From Bacteroides ndongoniae (GTDB lineage: Bacteria; Bacteroidota; Bacteroidia; Bacteroidales; Bacteroidaceae): 64,000 bases of DNA. This document shows, piece after piece, positions 18,001-23,855 of this stretch (position 1 is its first letter; every line of letters begins with the position of its first letter). Location of the stretch: positions 568,978-632,977 of the forward strand of contig NZ_FNVV01000012.1 in assembly GCF_900108345.1 (NCBI RefSeq), in the 5' to 3' direction. The position numbers and the translations under genes were made by a program. Below the pieces are notes generated by a model. That model was given only the letters and a program-made list of their open reading frames with translations, was not told where the DNA came from and made no database searches.

Positions 18001-19110
18001 GAGGCCTCCTCCTTCTGTACCTATCCACAGGTTACCGTCTTTGTCTTCGATGGTACGGCCTACTATCGGGTGGCTTAACCCTTTCTTTTCTGTGGGAGAA
18101 TAAGTATAACGGGTGTAGATTTCGTATTCTGGATTAAAGTAGTTGACACCTCCAAAATAAGTTCCCATCCACAAGGTACCCTGTTGGTCTTTTACAATAC
18201 ACCAGATGGAAGAGTGGGTCAAAGCGGCTTTCTGGTCTATTCTGGCTGTGTGGTTCTGGAAAAGCCGTGTACTCTTATTGTATCGGTTCAGTCCGTTGAA
18301 GGTCCCTATCCAGATATTACCCAGATTATCTTCACAACAGGTGCGCACAAAGTTTGAAGACAGACTGTGTGGATTTTGTGCGTTATGCGTCAGGTTTTCT
18401 ATTTCTCCTTTGTCGTTTACATGAAACAGACCATGTTCCCAACTTCCTATCCACAAATGCTTTTCACTGTCTTGATAGATGCTGGTGATGTTGCCTTGTT
18501 GAATGGGGTGTGACAATTCTTTGGTCTTCAGATTTAATCGGAAGACGCCTGCATTGATTGTTCCCATCCAAAACGATTGTTGGTCTTTGTGCATGCAGAA
18601 TATATCTGTATTGCTGGCCAGTTGATAATAAAGGTCGAAGTTACTGGTCTTTTCGTTGAAACGGTATATTTCATTCTTTTGGGCAATGAATAATCCGTCA
18701 TTATAATAGATACTGTTGATTCTACCTTGAAGCAGTGTCTTGAATTTTTGGGTAATAAGATTGAATTCGGCCACTCCCTCTGTGCAGAGCAGGTAGATTT
18801 TTCCGTTCTGATTACCTACTATATAGGAAATGTTATTGCAGAAAAGACTGTTCGGATTGTTTTTCTCCAGTTTATACGTTTGTATGTCTTCACCGTTGTA
18901 TCGGTTTAATCCTTCACGTGTACCGATCCATAGGATACCGTTTTCATCGATATAAAGACTGTTGACAGAAAACTGTGAGAGTCCGTCGTCTGTAGTCAAA
19001 TGCTTGAAGGATACGTTTTGCCCTTGTAAGCCGACTATAGGTATATAGAGAAATATAAGCAGCAGTTGGAAAAATAATTTTCGCACGTTCGGTCTGTTTT
19101 TAAGGTTCAC
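14998..19110 (-). CDS. Hybrid two-component system sensor/regulator (HTCS)
   Basis: This 1,370-residue one-protein regulator spans the inner membrane. After a signal sequence come two seven-bladed propeller regions made of repeats such as DENGILWIGTREGLNRYN (about residues 35-690), a Y_Y_Y domain (to about 785), one membrane helix (LAYLLYAVIIGALLWYLI), a histidine kinase with FTNISHEFRTPLT (phospho-acceptor His840), an ATPase domain with GTGIGLAL, a receiver with Asp1151 in VSDVVMP, and a C-terminal AraC-type DNA-binding domain ending IGFSSSRYFSKCFKDVYHV. It should sense an imported oligosaccharide in the periplasm, probably from the adjacent GAG locus. Both possible starts are GTG: 19110 or, better fitted to the promoter and signal peptide, 19086. 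A MITE-like repeat supplies the stop codon. Confidence 0.93.
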   Translation of the reverse strand: MNLKNRPNVRKLFFQLLLIFLYIPIVGLQGQNVSFKHLTTDDGLSQFSVNSLYIDENGILWIGTREGLNRYNGEDIQTYKLEKNNPNSLFCNNISYIVGNQNGKIYLLCTEGVAEFNLITQKFKTLLQGRINSIYYNDGLFIAQKNEIYRFNEKTSNFDLYYQLASNTDIFCMHKDQQSFWMGTINAGVFRLNLKTKELSHPIQQGNITSIYQDSEKHLWIGSWEHGLFHVNDKGEIENLTHNAQNPHSLSSNFVRTCCEDNLGNIWIGTFNGLNRYNKSTRLFQNHTARIDQKAALTHSSIWCIVKDQQGTLWMGTYFGGVNYFNPEYEIYTRYTYSPTEKKGLSHPIVGRTIEDKDGNLWIGTEGGGLNFYNRQTNEFKWFLPGKAPYGLSNNNIKALYYDDARKALWIGVHVGGLNKLDLRTGHITHYRMQQGNPETLPSDLVRDIEPYKDQLIIATENGICLFNPQNGKCEQLFKDSKEGKSIKIVADIMIDKAGNLWIATTGEGVFRYKFDTQTLTHYRHTPNTPHGISNNNVNDITQDSKGNLWFATSGSGLDLYHPDKDQFENFDRAQNGLANDCIYKVKESPVSGNLLLLINHGFSIFDQRNKTFRNYSTENGFPLTAVNENALCVTRDGEIFLGGTQGMISFHEMELNFTPKPYKINLSRLIVNGKEVQVGDETGILEQALSHTQEITLHANQNMFSIEFATSNYVAANKDNIIYRLEGFSKEWNSTRGLHNITYTNLNAGTYHLQIRPEHMNNNICPEVQLTIHILPPFYKTPLAYLLYAVIIGALLWYLIRAYKTRIKLSESLKYEQKHIQDVEALNQYKLRFFTNISHEFRTPLTLIVAQVETLLQVQHFTPNIYNKILSIYKNSLQLRELITELLDFRKQEQGHMKIKAAPHNIVKFLYENYLLFLEYASTKQINFNFDKETDSLEVWYDQKQMQKVVNNLLSNAIKHTKAEDTITLGIRTEGSNAVIRVSDTGSGIDAKEIDKIFDRFYQIDPVDSKDANKEGTGIGLALTKGIVELHHGSIRVESELGKGTSFIVTLPLGNAHFAQEELSKQTEEEPQEEIIRPETPIALPQEELEEAAPLKQLSDAKILIVEDNESIREMLANIFKPFYQVITAADGEEGLELVRKEMPNIVVSDVVMPRMSGTDLCKQIKADFNTCHIPVVLLTARTTIEQNIEGLRIGADDYITKPFNTSLLISRCNNLVNSRVLLQEKFSKQPQAAVQMLATNPIDKDLLDRAMEIIEKHIDDTEFNVTVFAREMAMARTNLFAKLKAITGQTPNEFVLTIRLKKGALMLRNNPELNITEISDRIGFSSSRYFSKCFKDVYHVSPLAYRKGENGENSDSKGNEDKDNEETS

Positions 19111-19114
19111 TGGG

Positions 19115-19148
19115 CAAATATATGATTTTCTATGTAAGAATCTTCAAA
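19115..19148 (-). promoter_or_regulatory. Promoter of the HTCS gene
   Basis: The minus strand carries TATATTTG at 19122-19115, matching the -7 consensus TAnnTTTG, with a TTTG at 19148-19145 and 22 bp between. The transcription start would fall about at 19108-19111, on or next to the outermost GTG codon, which favours the internal GTG at 19086 as the real start. Confidence 0.5.
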
Positions 19149-19324
19149 TATTTATGGCTTTTTCGTTATTGTATCAGTCAAAATGTATATTTTTGGATGT
19201 TCATCGGACAATAAAGGTCCTCCGGTATCAGAGAAAAGCTCTATTTTTGTATCGTTTGTACCGGAAGGTGGAACTCGTTTTGTTTAATCTGTTTATAATG
19301 TATAATTCATAATATATATTTACC

Positions 19325-20407
19325 ATGAACAACCTTTTTTCTATTATTTCTCACTTCAACACGAAGGGTACGATTCAAGAGATCAAACCGCTGGGTACAG
19401 GATTGATTAACGACACGTATAAGGTGACTACTCTTGAGCAAGATGCCCCCGACTATGTATTGCAACGCATTAATCACGTCATCTTTCAAAATGTAGAGAT
19501 GCTTCAGTCGAATATCCAGTCCGTAACCCGCCATATCCGAAAGAAGTTGGAAGAAAAGGGGGAAAAGGATATTGATCGGAAGGTACTTCACTTTTTGTCG
19601 GCCGATAATGGTAAGACATATTGGTTTGACGGTGAAAACTATTGGCGGGTAATGACTTTTATTCCCCGTGCAACTACTTACGAGACTGTGAATCCGGAAT
19701 ATTCTTATTATGCAGGTGTTGCTTTCGGCAATTTCCAGGCAATGTTGGCCGATATTCCTGATACGTTAGGTGAGACTATTCCCGATTTTCATAACATGGA
19801 GTTCCGTTTGAAACAGTTGCACGATGCTGTGGCTGCCGATGCTGTTGGTCGGGTGAAGGAAGTTCAATATTATTTGGATGAGATAGAAAGCCGTGCCGAC
19901 GAGATGTGCAAGGCTGAACGTTTGCATAGAGAAGGTCGTTTGCCTAAACGTGTTTGCCACTGTGATACGAAGGTCAATAATATGATGTTCGATGAGAACG
20001 GTAATGTACTTTGTGTGATCGACCTCGACACCGTGATGCCCAGCTTCATCTTCTCCGATTATGGTGATTTCCTGCGTTCGGCAGCCAATACAGGTCTGGA
20101 AGACGATAAGAATCTGGACAACGTAAACTTTAATATGGAAATATTCAAGGCCTTTACCAAAGGTTATCTGGAATCGGCCAAATCGTTTTTGTTGCCTATT
20201 GAAATCGAGAACCTGCCTTATGCAGCAGCTTTGTTCCCTTACATGCAATGCGTTCGCTTTTTGGCTGACTATATTAATGGTGATACATATTACAAGATTC
20301 AATATCCCGAACACAATCTGGTGCGTACCAAAGCTCAGTTCAAATTGCTCCAGAGTGTAGAAGAGCATACTCCCGAAATGAAAGCTTTCATCCAGTCGCA
20401 GTTGTAA
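19325..20407 (+). CDS. nahK: N-acetylhexosamine 1-kinase homologue (aminoglycoside phosphotransferase fold)
   Basis: This 360-residue cytoplasmic protein matches the NahK type of kinase, which phosphorylates N-acetylglucosamine or N-acetylgalactosamine on the anomeric carbon. The catalytic loop is HCDTKVNNMMFD (His212, Asp214, Asn219) and the metal-binding segment is CVIDLDTVMPS (Asp233, Asp235), both very close to the Bifidobacterium enzyme. GTGLINDTYKV near residue 24 is the nucleotide-binding strand turn. Next to a chondroitin-type locus, a GalNAc-1-kinase would salvage the amino sugar left after lyase, GH88 and sulfatase action. It is divergent from the HTCS gene and is followed 56 bp later by a CBM9-like protein. 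Confidence 0.85.
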   Translation: MNNLFSIISHFNTKGTIQEIKPLGTGLINDTYKVTTLEQDAPDYVLQRINHVIFQNVEMLQSNIQSVTRHIRKKLEEKGEKDIDRKVLHFLSADNGKTYWFDGENYWRVMTFIPRATTYETVNPEYSYYAGVAFGNFQAMLADIPDTLGETIPDFHNMEFRLKQLHDAVAADAVGRVKEVQYYLDEIESRADEMCKAERLHREGRLPKRVCHCDTKVNNMMFDENGNVLCVIDLDTVMPSFIFSDYGDFLRSAANTGLEDDKNLDNVNFNMEIFKAFTKGYLESAKSFLLPIEIENLPYAAALFPYMQCVRFLADYINGDTYYKIQYPEHNLVRTKAQFKLLQSVEEHTPEMKAFIQSQL

Positions 20408-20463
20408 TCCTGTAGGGAAGAACTTCATTAGTGTACTTATCTTTAAACAAAAGCATTATTGTT

Positions 20464-21114
20464 ATGAAAGAATTGAATGTAAAGAAAGTAAGTGCGGCTG
20501 GTTTATCGGTAGAAGCAGTACCGGCTTTACTCGATAAAGAGAAGGTAGCTTTTCAGCCCATTGACACGGTCAATTGGACAGCTTATCCTTATTGTCCAGC
20601 AGTGCAGTTCCGTATGGCATATACGGACGATTCATTGTTGTTGCATTACAAAGTGAGCGAAGCTAGTGTACGGGCTGTAGCTGGACATGACAATGGTCCT
20701 GTATGGGAAGATGCTTGTGTAGAGTTTTTCTCGATACCTGCCGGCGATGGGGTATATTATAATGTAGAGTGTAACTGTGCAGGAACTTTGCTGGTTGCCG
20801 CCGGAGGTGGACGTGAAGGTCGTGTACATGCTCCGCAGGAGGTGCTTGACCGTGTACAACGTTGGTCATCATTGGGACGTGCTTCTTTCGAAGAACGGGT
20901 AGGAGAGTGTGCCTGGGAAGTGGCCCTGGTTATTCCGTTTACTACTTTCTTTGCGCACGACATTCGTTCGTTGGAAGGAAAGAACATACGAGCCAATTTC
21001 TATAAATGTGGCGACTGTTTACAGACACCTCACTTCTTGTCGTGGAACCCAATAGAACTGCCTTCTCCTAATTTTCATTGTCCGCAGTTCTTCGGTTCGT
21101 TGAAGTTTGAATAA
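20464..21114 (+). CDS. CBM9-like (DOMON-type) sugar-binding protein, cytoplasmic
   Basis: This 216-residue protein has no signal peptide. The start is taken at the ATG giving MKELNVKKVSAAG; a longer frame exists but adds only 11 residues. The body resembles the carbohydrate-binding module 9-like domain found alone in Bacteroidetes: LLHYKVSEASVRAVAGHDNG, VWEDACVEFFSIP, YYNVECNCAG and a final FLSWNPIELPSPNFHCPQFFG are its recognisable blocks. It probably forms an operon with the NahK homologue 56 bp upstream, which suggests a role in handling intracellular amino sugar. The actual ligand is unknown. Confidence 0.75.
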   Translation: MKELNVKKVSAAGLSVEAVPALLDKEKVAFQPIDTVNWTAYPYCPAVQFRMAYTDDSLLLHYKVSEASVRAVAGHDNGPVWEDACVEFFSIPAGDGVYYNVECNCAGTLLVAAGGGREGRVHAPQEVLDRVQRWSSLGRASFEERVGECAWEVALVIPFTTFFAHDIRSLEGKNIRANFYKCGDCLQTPHFLSWNPIELPSPNFHCPQFFGSLKFE

Positions 21115-21145
21115 GTTCTTAAGTTTCGCTGGTGCTCAACTTGCT

Positions 21146-21281
21146 AGTTGACAAGGCTTCAGTCAACAAGTCTACAAGGCTGAGAAAGCCTGCTTGATAA
21201 AGTGTTGCTTGAAGCGGCTGATACAAACGCCTTGTCAACTCGTCAACTTGTCACTTGTCAACTATAACTTGAGCTTGCGAA
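21146..21281 (-). repeat. MITE-like element, copy 2 (inverted relative to copy 1)
   Basis: The core 21146-21240 is flanked by the same perfect 12-bp inverted repeats, AGTTGACAAGGC and GCCTTGTCAACT. Read on the minus strand it aligns along its whole length with 14867-15003, including the outer AAGCTCAAGTTA block. It lies 31 bp past the stop of the CBM9-like gene. Confidence 0.8.
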
Positions 21282-21333
21282 AGTATTTCCTATGAATTAG
21301 GTGCTCTGAACAGAAGATATCAGTTTACTCTGA

Positions 21334-21401
21334 AACGCAGATTATTGCCGTTTTTGTGTAGAAGCATAAATAGCTGATGCACATTGGCAGTAATCTGCGT
21401 T
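21334..21401 (+). terminator. Terminator-like hairpin upstream of glutamine synthetase
   Basis: AACGCAGATTATTGCC (21334-21349) pairs with GGCAGTAATCTGCGTT (21386-21401) over 16 bp with one G-U wobble, and is followed directly by TTTTTCTTTCTTCTTTTT. The 36-nt loop is long for a simple terminator. Because the next promoter begins downstream at 21441, the hairpin would end transcripts arriving from the nahK/CBM9 pair. Confidence 0.65.
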
Positions 21402-21440
21402 TTTTCTTTCTTCTTTTTACCGTTTTTTATCAGCAGGGTA

Positions 21441-21472
21441 TTTGGAAGTTCAGCGTTGTATGCCTATCTTTG
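21441..21472 (+). promoter_or_regulatory. Promoter of the glutamine synthetase homologue
   Basis: TTTG at 21441-21444, 20 bp, then TATCTTTG at 21465-21472 match both Bacteroides consensus boxes exactly at the ideal spacing. The start codon at 21509 lies 36 bp past the -7 box, which supports this start over an upstream one. Confidence 0.8.
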
Positions 21473-21508
21473 GCTCTTACCTTACTAACAACGAAAAACA
21501 ACCAACTT

Positions 21509-23011
21509 ATGAATCAAGAATTGTCAATGAACGCTAATCTGGTGGTAGCGTCACTTCAGAAACCAGCTTCTGAATTCACCAAAGCAGACATTATCGGCTT
21601 TATCCGCCAAAACGGTATCAGAATGGTCAATTTCATGTACCCGGCGGGTGACGGACGGCTGAAAACCCTGAATTTTGTCATTACCAACGAAGCCTATCTG
21701 GAGGCTATTTTGACCTGTGGTGAGAGAGTCGACGGATCTAGCCTGTTCTCTTTTATTGAGGCAGGTAGTAGTGATTTGTATGTCATTCCGCGTTTCTGTA
21801 CGGCTTTTGTCGATCCGTTTGCCGAAATTCCCACCCTTTCCATGCTTTGTTCATTCTTTAATAAGGATGGCGAACCGTTGGAGAGTGCACCCGAATATAC
21901 GCTTCGTAAGGCTTGCCGTGCCTTTACCGATGTTACAGGAATGGAATTTCAAGCGATGGGCGAGCTGGAGTATTATGTGGTGGCTCCTGATACGGGTATG
22001 TACGAGGCTACCGACCAGCGTGGCTATCACGAGTCAGGTCCGTATGCTAAGTTCAATGAATTCCGTACACAGTGCATGGCTTATATAGCTCAAACCGGCG
22101 GACAGATTAAATACGGTCATTCGGAGGTAGGTAATTTTACGCTCGACGGTTGTGTCTATGAGCAGAACGAAATTGAATTTCTACCCGTTCCTGCCGAGCA
22201 GGCTGCCGACCAGTTGATGATTGCCAAGTGGGTTATCCGTAATCTGGGTTATAAGTTGGGTTACAATGTGACTTTTGCTCCGAAAATCACTGTTGGCAAA
22301 GCCGGTTCGGGTCTACATATTCACATGCGCATGATGAAAGATGGCCAGAACCAGATGCTGCACGACGGTGTGTTGTCTGCCGCTGCCCGCAAAGCCATTG
22401 CAGGTATGATGGAGCTGGCTCCCTCTATTACGGCTTTCGGCAATACCAATCCTACTTCCTATTTCCGCTTAGTGCCCCATCAGGAAGCGCCGACCAATGT
22501 TTGTTGGGGCGACCGGAACCGTTCGGTATTGGTGCGTGTTCCGTTGGGGTGGACTGCCAAGACCGACATGTGTGCATTGGCCAATCCGCTGGAAGGACAA
22601 AATCATTTCGATACCACACAGAAGCAAACTGTAGAGATGCGCTCGCCCGACGGTTCGGCCGACCTCTATCAGTTGCTTGCCGGACTGGCTGTTGCCTGCC
22701 GCCATGGTTTCGAGATGTCTGATGCGCTTGAAGTAGCCGAAAAAACTTATGTGAATGTGAATATTCATCAGAAGGAGAATGCCGACAGGTTGGAGGCATT
22801 GGCTCAGCTACCCGACAGTTGTGCTGCTTCGGCCGACTGTTTGCAACGCCAGCGTGCAGTGTTCGAGCAATACAATGTATTCAGTCCTGCCATGATCGAC
22901 GGCATCATTACCCGCCTGCGTAGTTATGACGACCGTACTTTACGTGCCGATCTGGAAGGAAAACAGGATGCTATGCTGGCTCTGGTGAAGAAATATTTCC
23001 ATTGCGGATAA
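21509..23011 (+). CDS. Glutamine synthetase family protein
   Basis: This 500-residue protein has the glutamine synthetase catalytic fold. Visible active-site blocks are GELEYYV (Glu152, Glu154), QNEIEF (Glu221, Glu223), GSGLHIHM (His270), and NPTSYFRLVPHQEAPTNVCW followed by DRNRSVLVRVP. The N-terminal beta-grasp part contains RMVNFMYPAGDGRLK. It lacks the C-terminal adenylylation loop typical of enteric GlnA and is shorter than the large GSIII usual in Bacteroides, so it is an additional homologue. It may be a true glutamine synthetase or act on another amine. The start is fixed by the promoter just upstream. It stands alone with its own promoter and a terminator, and is not clearly tied to the glycan genes. 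Confidence 0.85.
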   Translation: MNQELSMNANLVVASLQKPASEFTKADIIGFIRQNGIRMVNFMYPAGDGRLKTLNFVITNEAYLEAILTCGERVDGSSLFSFIEAGSSDLYVIPRFCTAFVDPFAEIPTLSMLCSFFNKDGEPLESAPEYTLRKACRAFTDVTGMEFQAMGELEYYVVAPDTGMYEATDQRGYHESGPYAKFNEFRTQCMAYIAQTGGQIKYGHSEVGNFTLDGCVYEQNEIEFLPVPAEQAADQLMIAKWVIRNLGYKLGYNVTFAPKITVGKAGSGLHIHMRMMKDGQNQMLHDGVLSAAARKAIAGMMELAPSITAFGNTNPTSYFRLVPHQEAPTNVCWGDRNRSVLVRVPLGWTAKTDMCALANPLEGQNHFDTTQKQTVEMRSPDGSADLYQLLAGLAVACRHGFEMSDALEVAEKTYVNVNIHQKENADRLEALAQLPDSCAASADCLQRQRAVFEQYNVFSPAMIDGIITRLRSYDDRTLRADLEGKQDAMLALVKKYFHCG

Positions 23012-23040
23012 GGCATATATACTGCCGATTTCTCATATTT

Positions 23041-23083
23041 ATGTCCTCTTTCAGTCTTCGAGTCCGACCCTGAAAGAGGACAT
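23041..23083. terminator. Bidirectional terminator hairpin
   Basis: ATGTCCTCTTTCAG (23041-23054) and CTGAAAGAGGACAT (23070-23083) form a perfect 14-bp stem with a 15-nt loop, 30 bp after the glutamine synthetase stop. The stem overlaps the last codons and stop of the opposite-strand gene, whose TGA is at 23051-23053, so it can serve both converging genes. Confidence 0.7.
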
Positions 23084-23578
23084 TACATAAGCAAGCAGAG
23101 CTGGTTCCTCTGCGTTTGTACACATCATGCACAGAAAGACACCTTTTTTCTGCTTGAGATCAGGATACAGTCCAATGGCCAGGTAGCTGTTGGCAGAACG
23201 TTGTATGAGGGCGCATTGCAACCCCTGTTCCGTACCGGTTGTAATCATAAACCTTTCACTTTTATCTAAGTTAATATTAAGTCCTTCAGCTTCTTCCCGG
23301 AAACGTTGTTCGGGATCGAATCCTTCATCAAAACCGAAAAAGCAGACAGTACAGATAAAGTCTTTGTTGGGAGTTACCCAGCCTGAACACCCTTGTTCTT
23401 CGTCACTTTCGGTTTCTATTTTTTGGCAGCTTTCAGGAAACATTATCGAAAACATTCCGAAGTTGTATCTAACCAGTTCGTCAGTTTGGGCGAATGCACC
23501 AAGACTCAGGATGGCAAGAAGCAGAGATAAGAAGCTTCTGTTCCATGTGGTGGAGTGGAAAAAGGAGGACGGTTTCAT
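23051..23578 (-). CDS. Small exported hypothetical protein
   Basis: This is a 175-residue protein with a signal peptide: after a basic start comes SFLSLLLAILSLGAFAQ. The mature part starts TDELVRYNFGMFSIMFPESCQKI, a beta-type beginning that recalls the PsbP/DUF1795 proteins, in which a short domain opens with a sentence about a peptide surface; that likeness is weak. It has six or so cysteines in the mature region, including CTVCFFGF and LCMMCT. I do not recognise a function. It has its own promoter upstream and is preceded by a repeat array. Its stop codon lies inside a terminator hairpin shared with the glutamine synthetase homologue. Confidence 0.7.
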   Translation of the reverse strand: MKPSSFFHSTTWNRSFLSLLLAILSLGAFAQTDELVRYNFGMFSIMFPESCQKIETESDEEQGCSGWVTPNKDFICTVCFFGFDEGFDPEQRFREEAEGLNINLDKSERFMITTGTEQGLQCALIQRSANSYLAIGLYPDLKQKKGVFLCMMCTNAEEPALLAYVMSSFRVGLED

Positions 23579-23640
23579 AAGTATCGAGTATTAAGGATTA
23601 TATATGATATTTAGGAAATAGAATCATTTCCCTTTATCAA

Positions 23641-23671
23641 CAAAAGTAATGTGTTTTTTCGAGAAATCAAA
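23641..23671 (-). promoter_or_regulatory. Promoter of the small exported protein gene
   Basis: On the minus strand TTTG (23671-23668) is followed after 19 bp by TACTTTTG (23648-23641), matching the Bacteroides -33 and -7 boxes. The start codon lies about 62 bp downstream. Confidence 0.65.
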
Positions 23672-23683
23672 CTCTGCTTATAT

Positions 23684-23793
23684 ACGAATTTCACCACACT
23701 TGTGAGCCTGTTGAGCCATGCAAGTGTGGTGGAAATGTAATGCAAGTGTCGCTCGCGAGCCGTACAAGTGTGGCTCACGAGCCGTGCAAGTGT
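23684..23793. repeat. 22-bp periodic palindromic repeat, copy 2
   Basis: Units ending in CAAGTGT finish at 23727, 23749, 23771 and 23793, exactly 22 bp apart. The last two contain CGCTCGCGAGCC (23750-23761) and GGCTCACGAGCC (23772-23783). At the left end CACCACACTTG (23692-23702) and CAAGTGTGGTG (23721-23731) form a perfect 11-bp stem. The segment after the array (to about 23813, ending CATAAAT) matches the segment after copy 1 at 9122-9140. It lies 62 bp past the GH127 stop and just upstream of the promoter of the small exported protein gene. Confidence 0.85.
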
Positions 23794-23855
23794 CCTATAA
23801 ACGGGTCATAAATATCATCTGTAAAGTCCCTATTTAACCTTTGGCAGATGAATTA

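Larger units (their letters stand above)
21115..21508. other. Intergenic region with MITE copy, terminator and glnA-type promoter
   Basis: In these 394 bases I find the second MITE-like element (21146-21281), a terminator-like hairpin followed by T-runs (21334-21401), and a well-formed promoter (21441-21472) for the glutamine synthetase homologue. An open frame reaching upstream to 21377 crosses both the hairpin and the promoter and is not likely to be translated. Confidence 0.8.

Noticed and set aside
21377..21508. N-terminal extension of the glutamine synthetase homologue
   Set aside because: It would cross the terminator-like hairpin and the promoter at 21441-21472; the family has no such hydrophobic leader.
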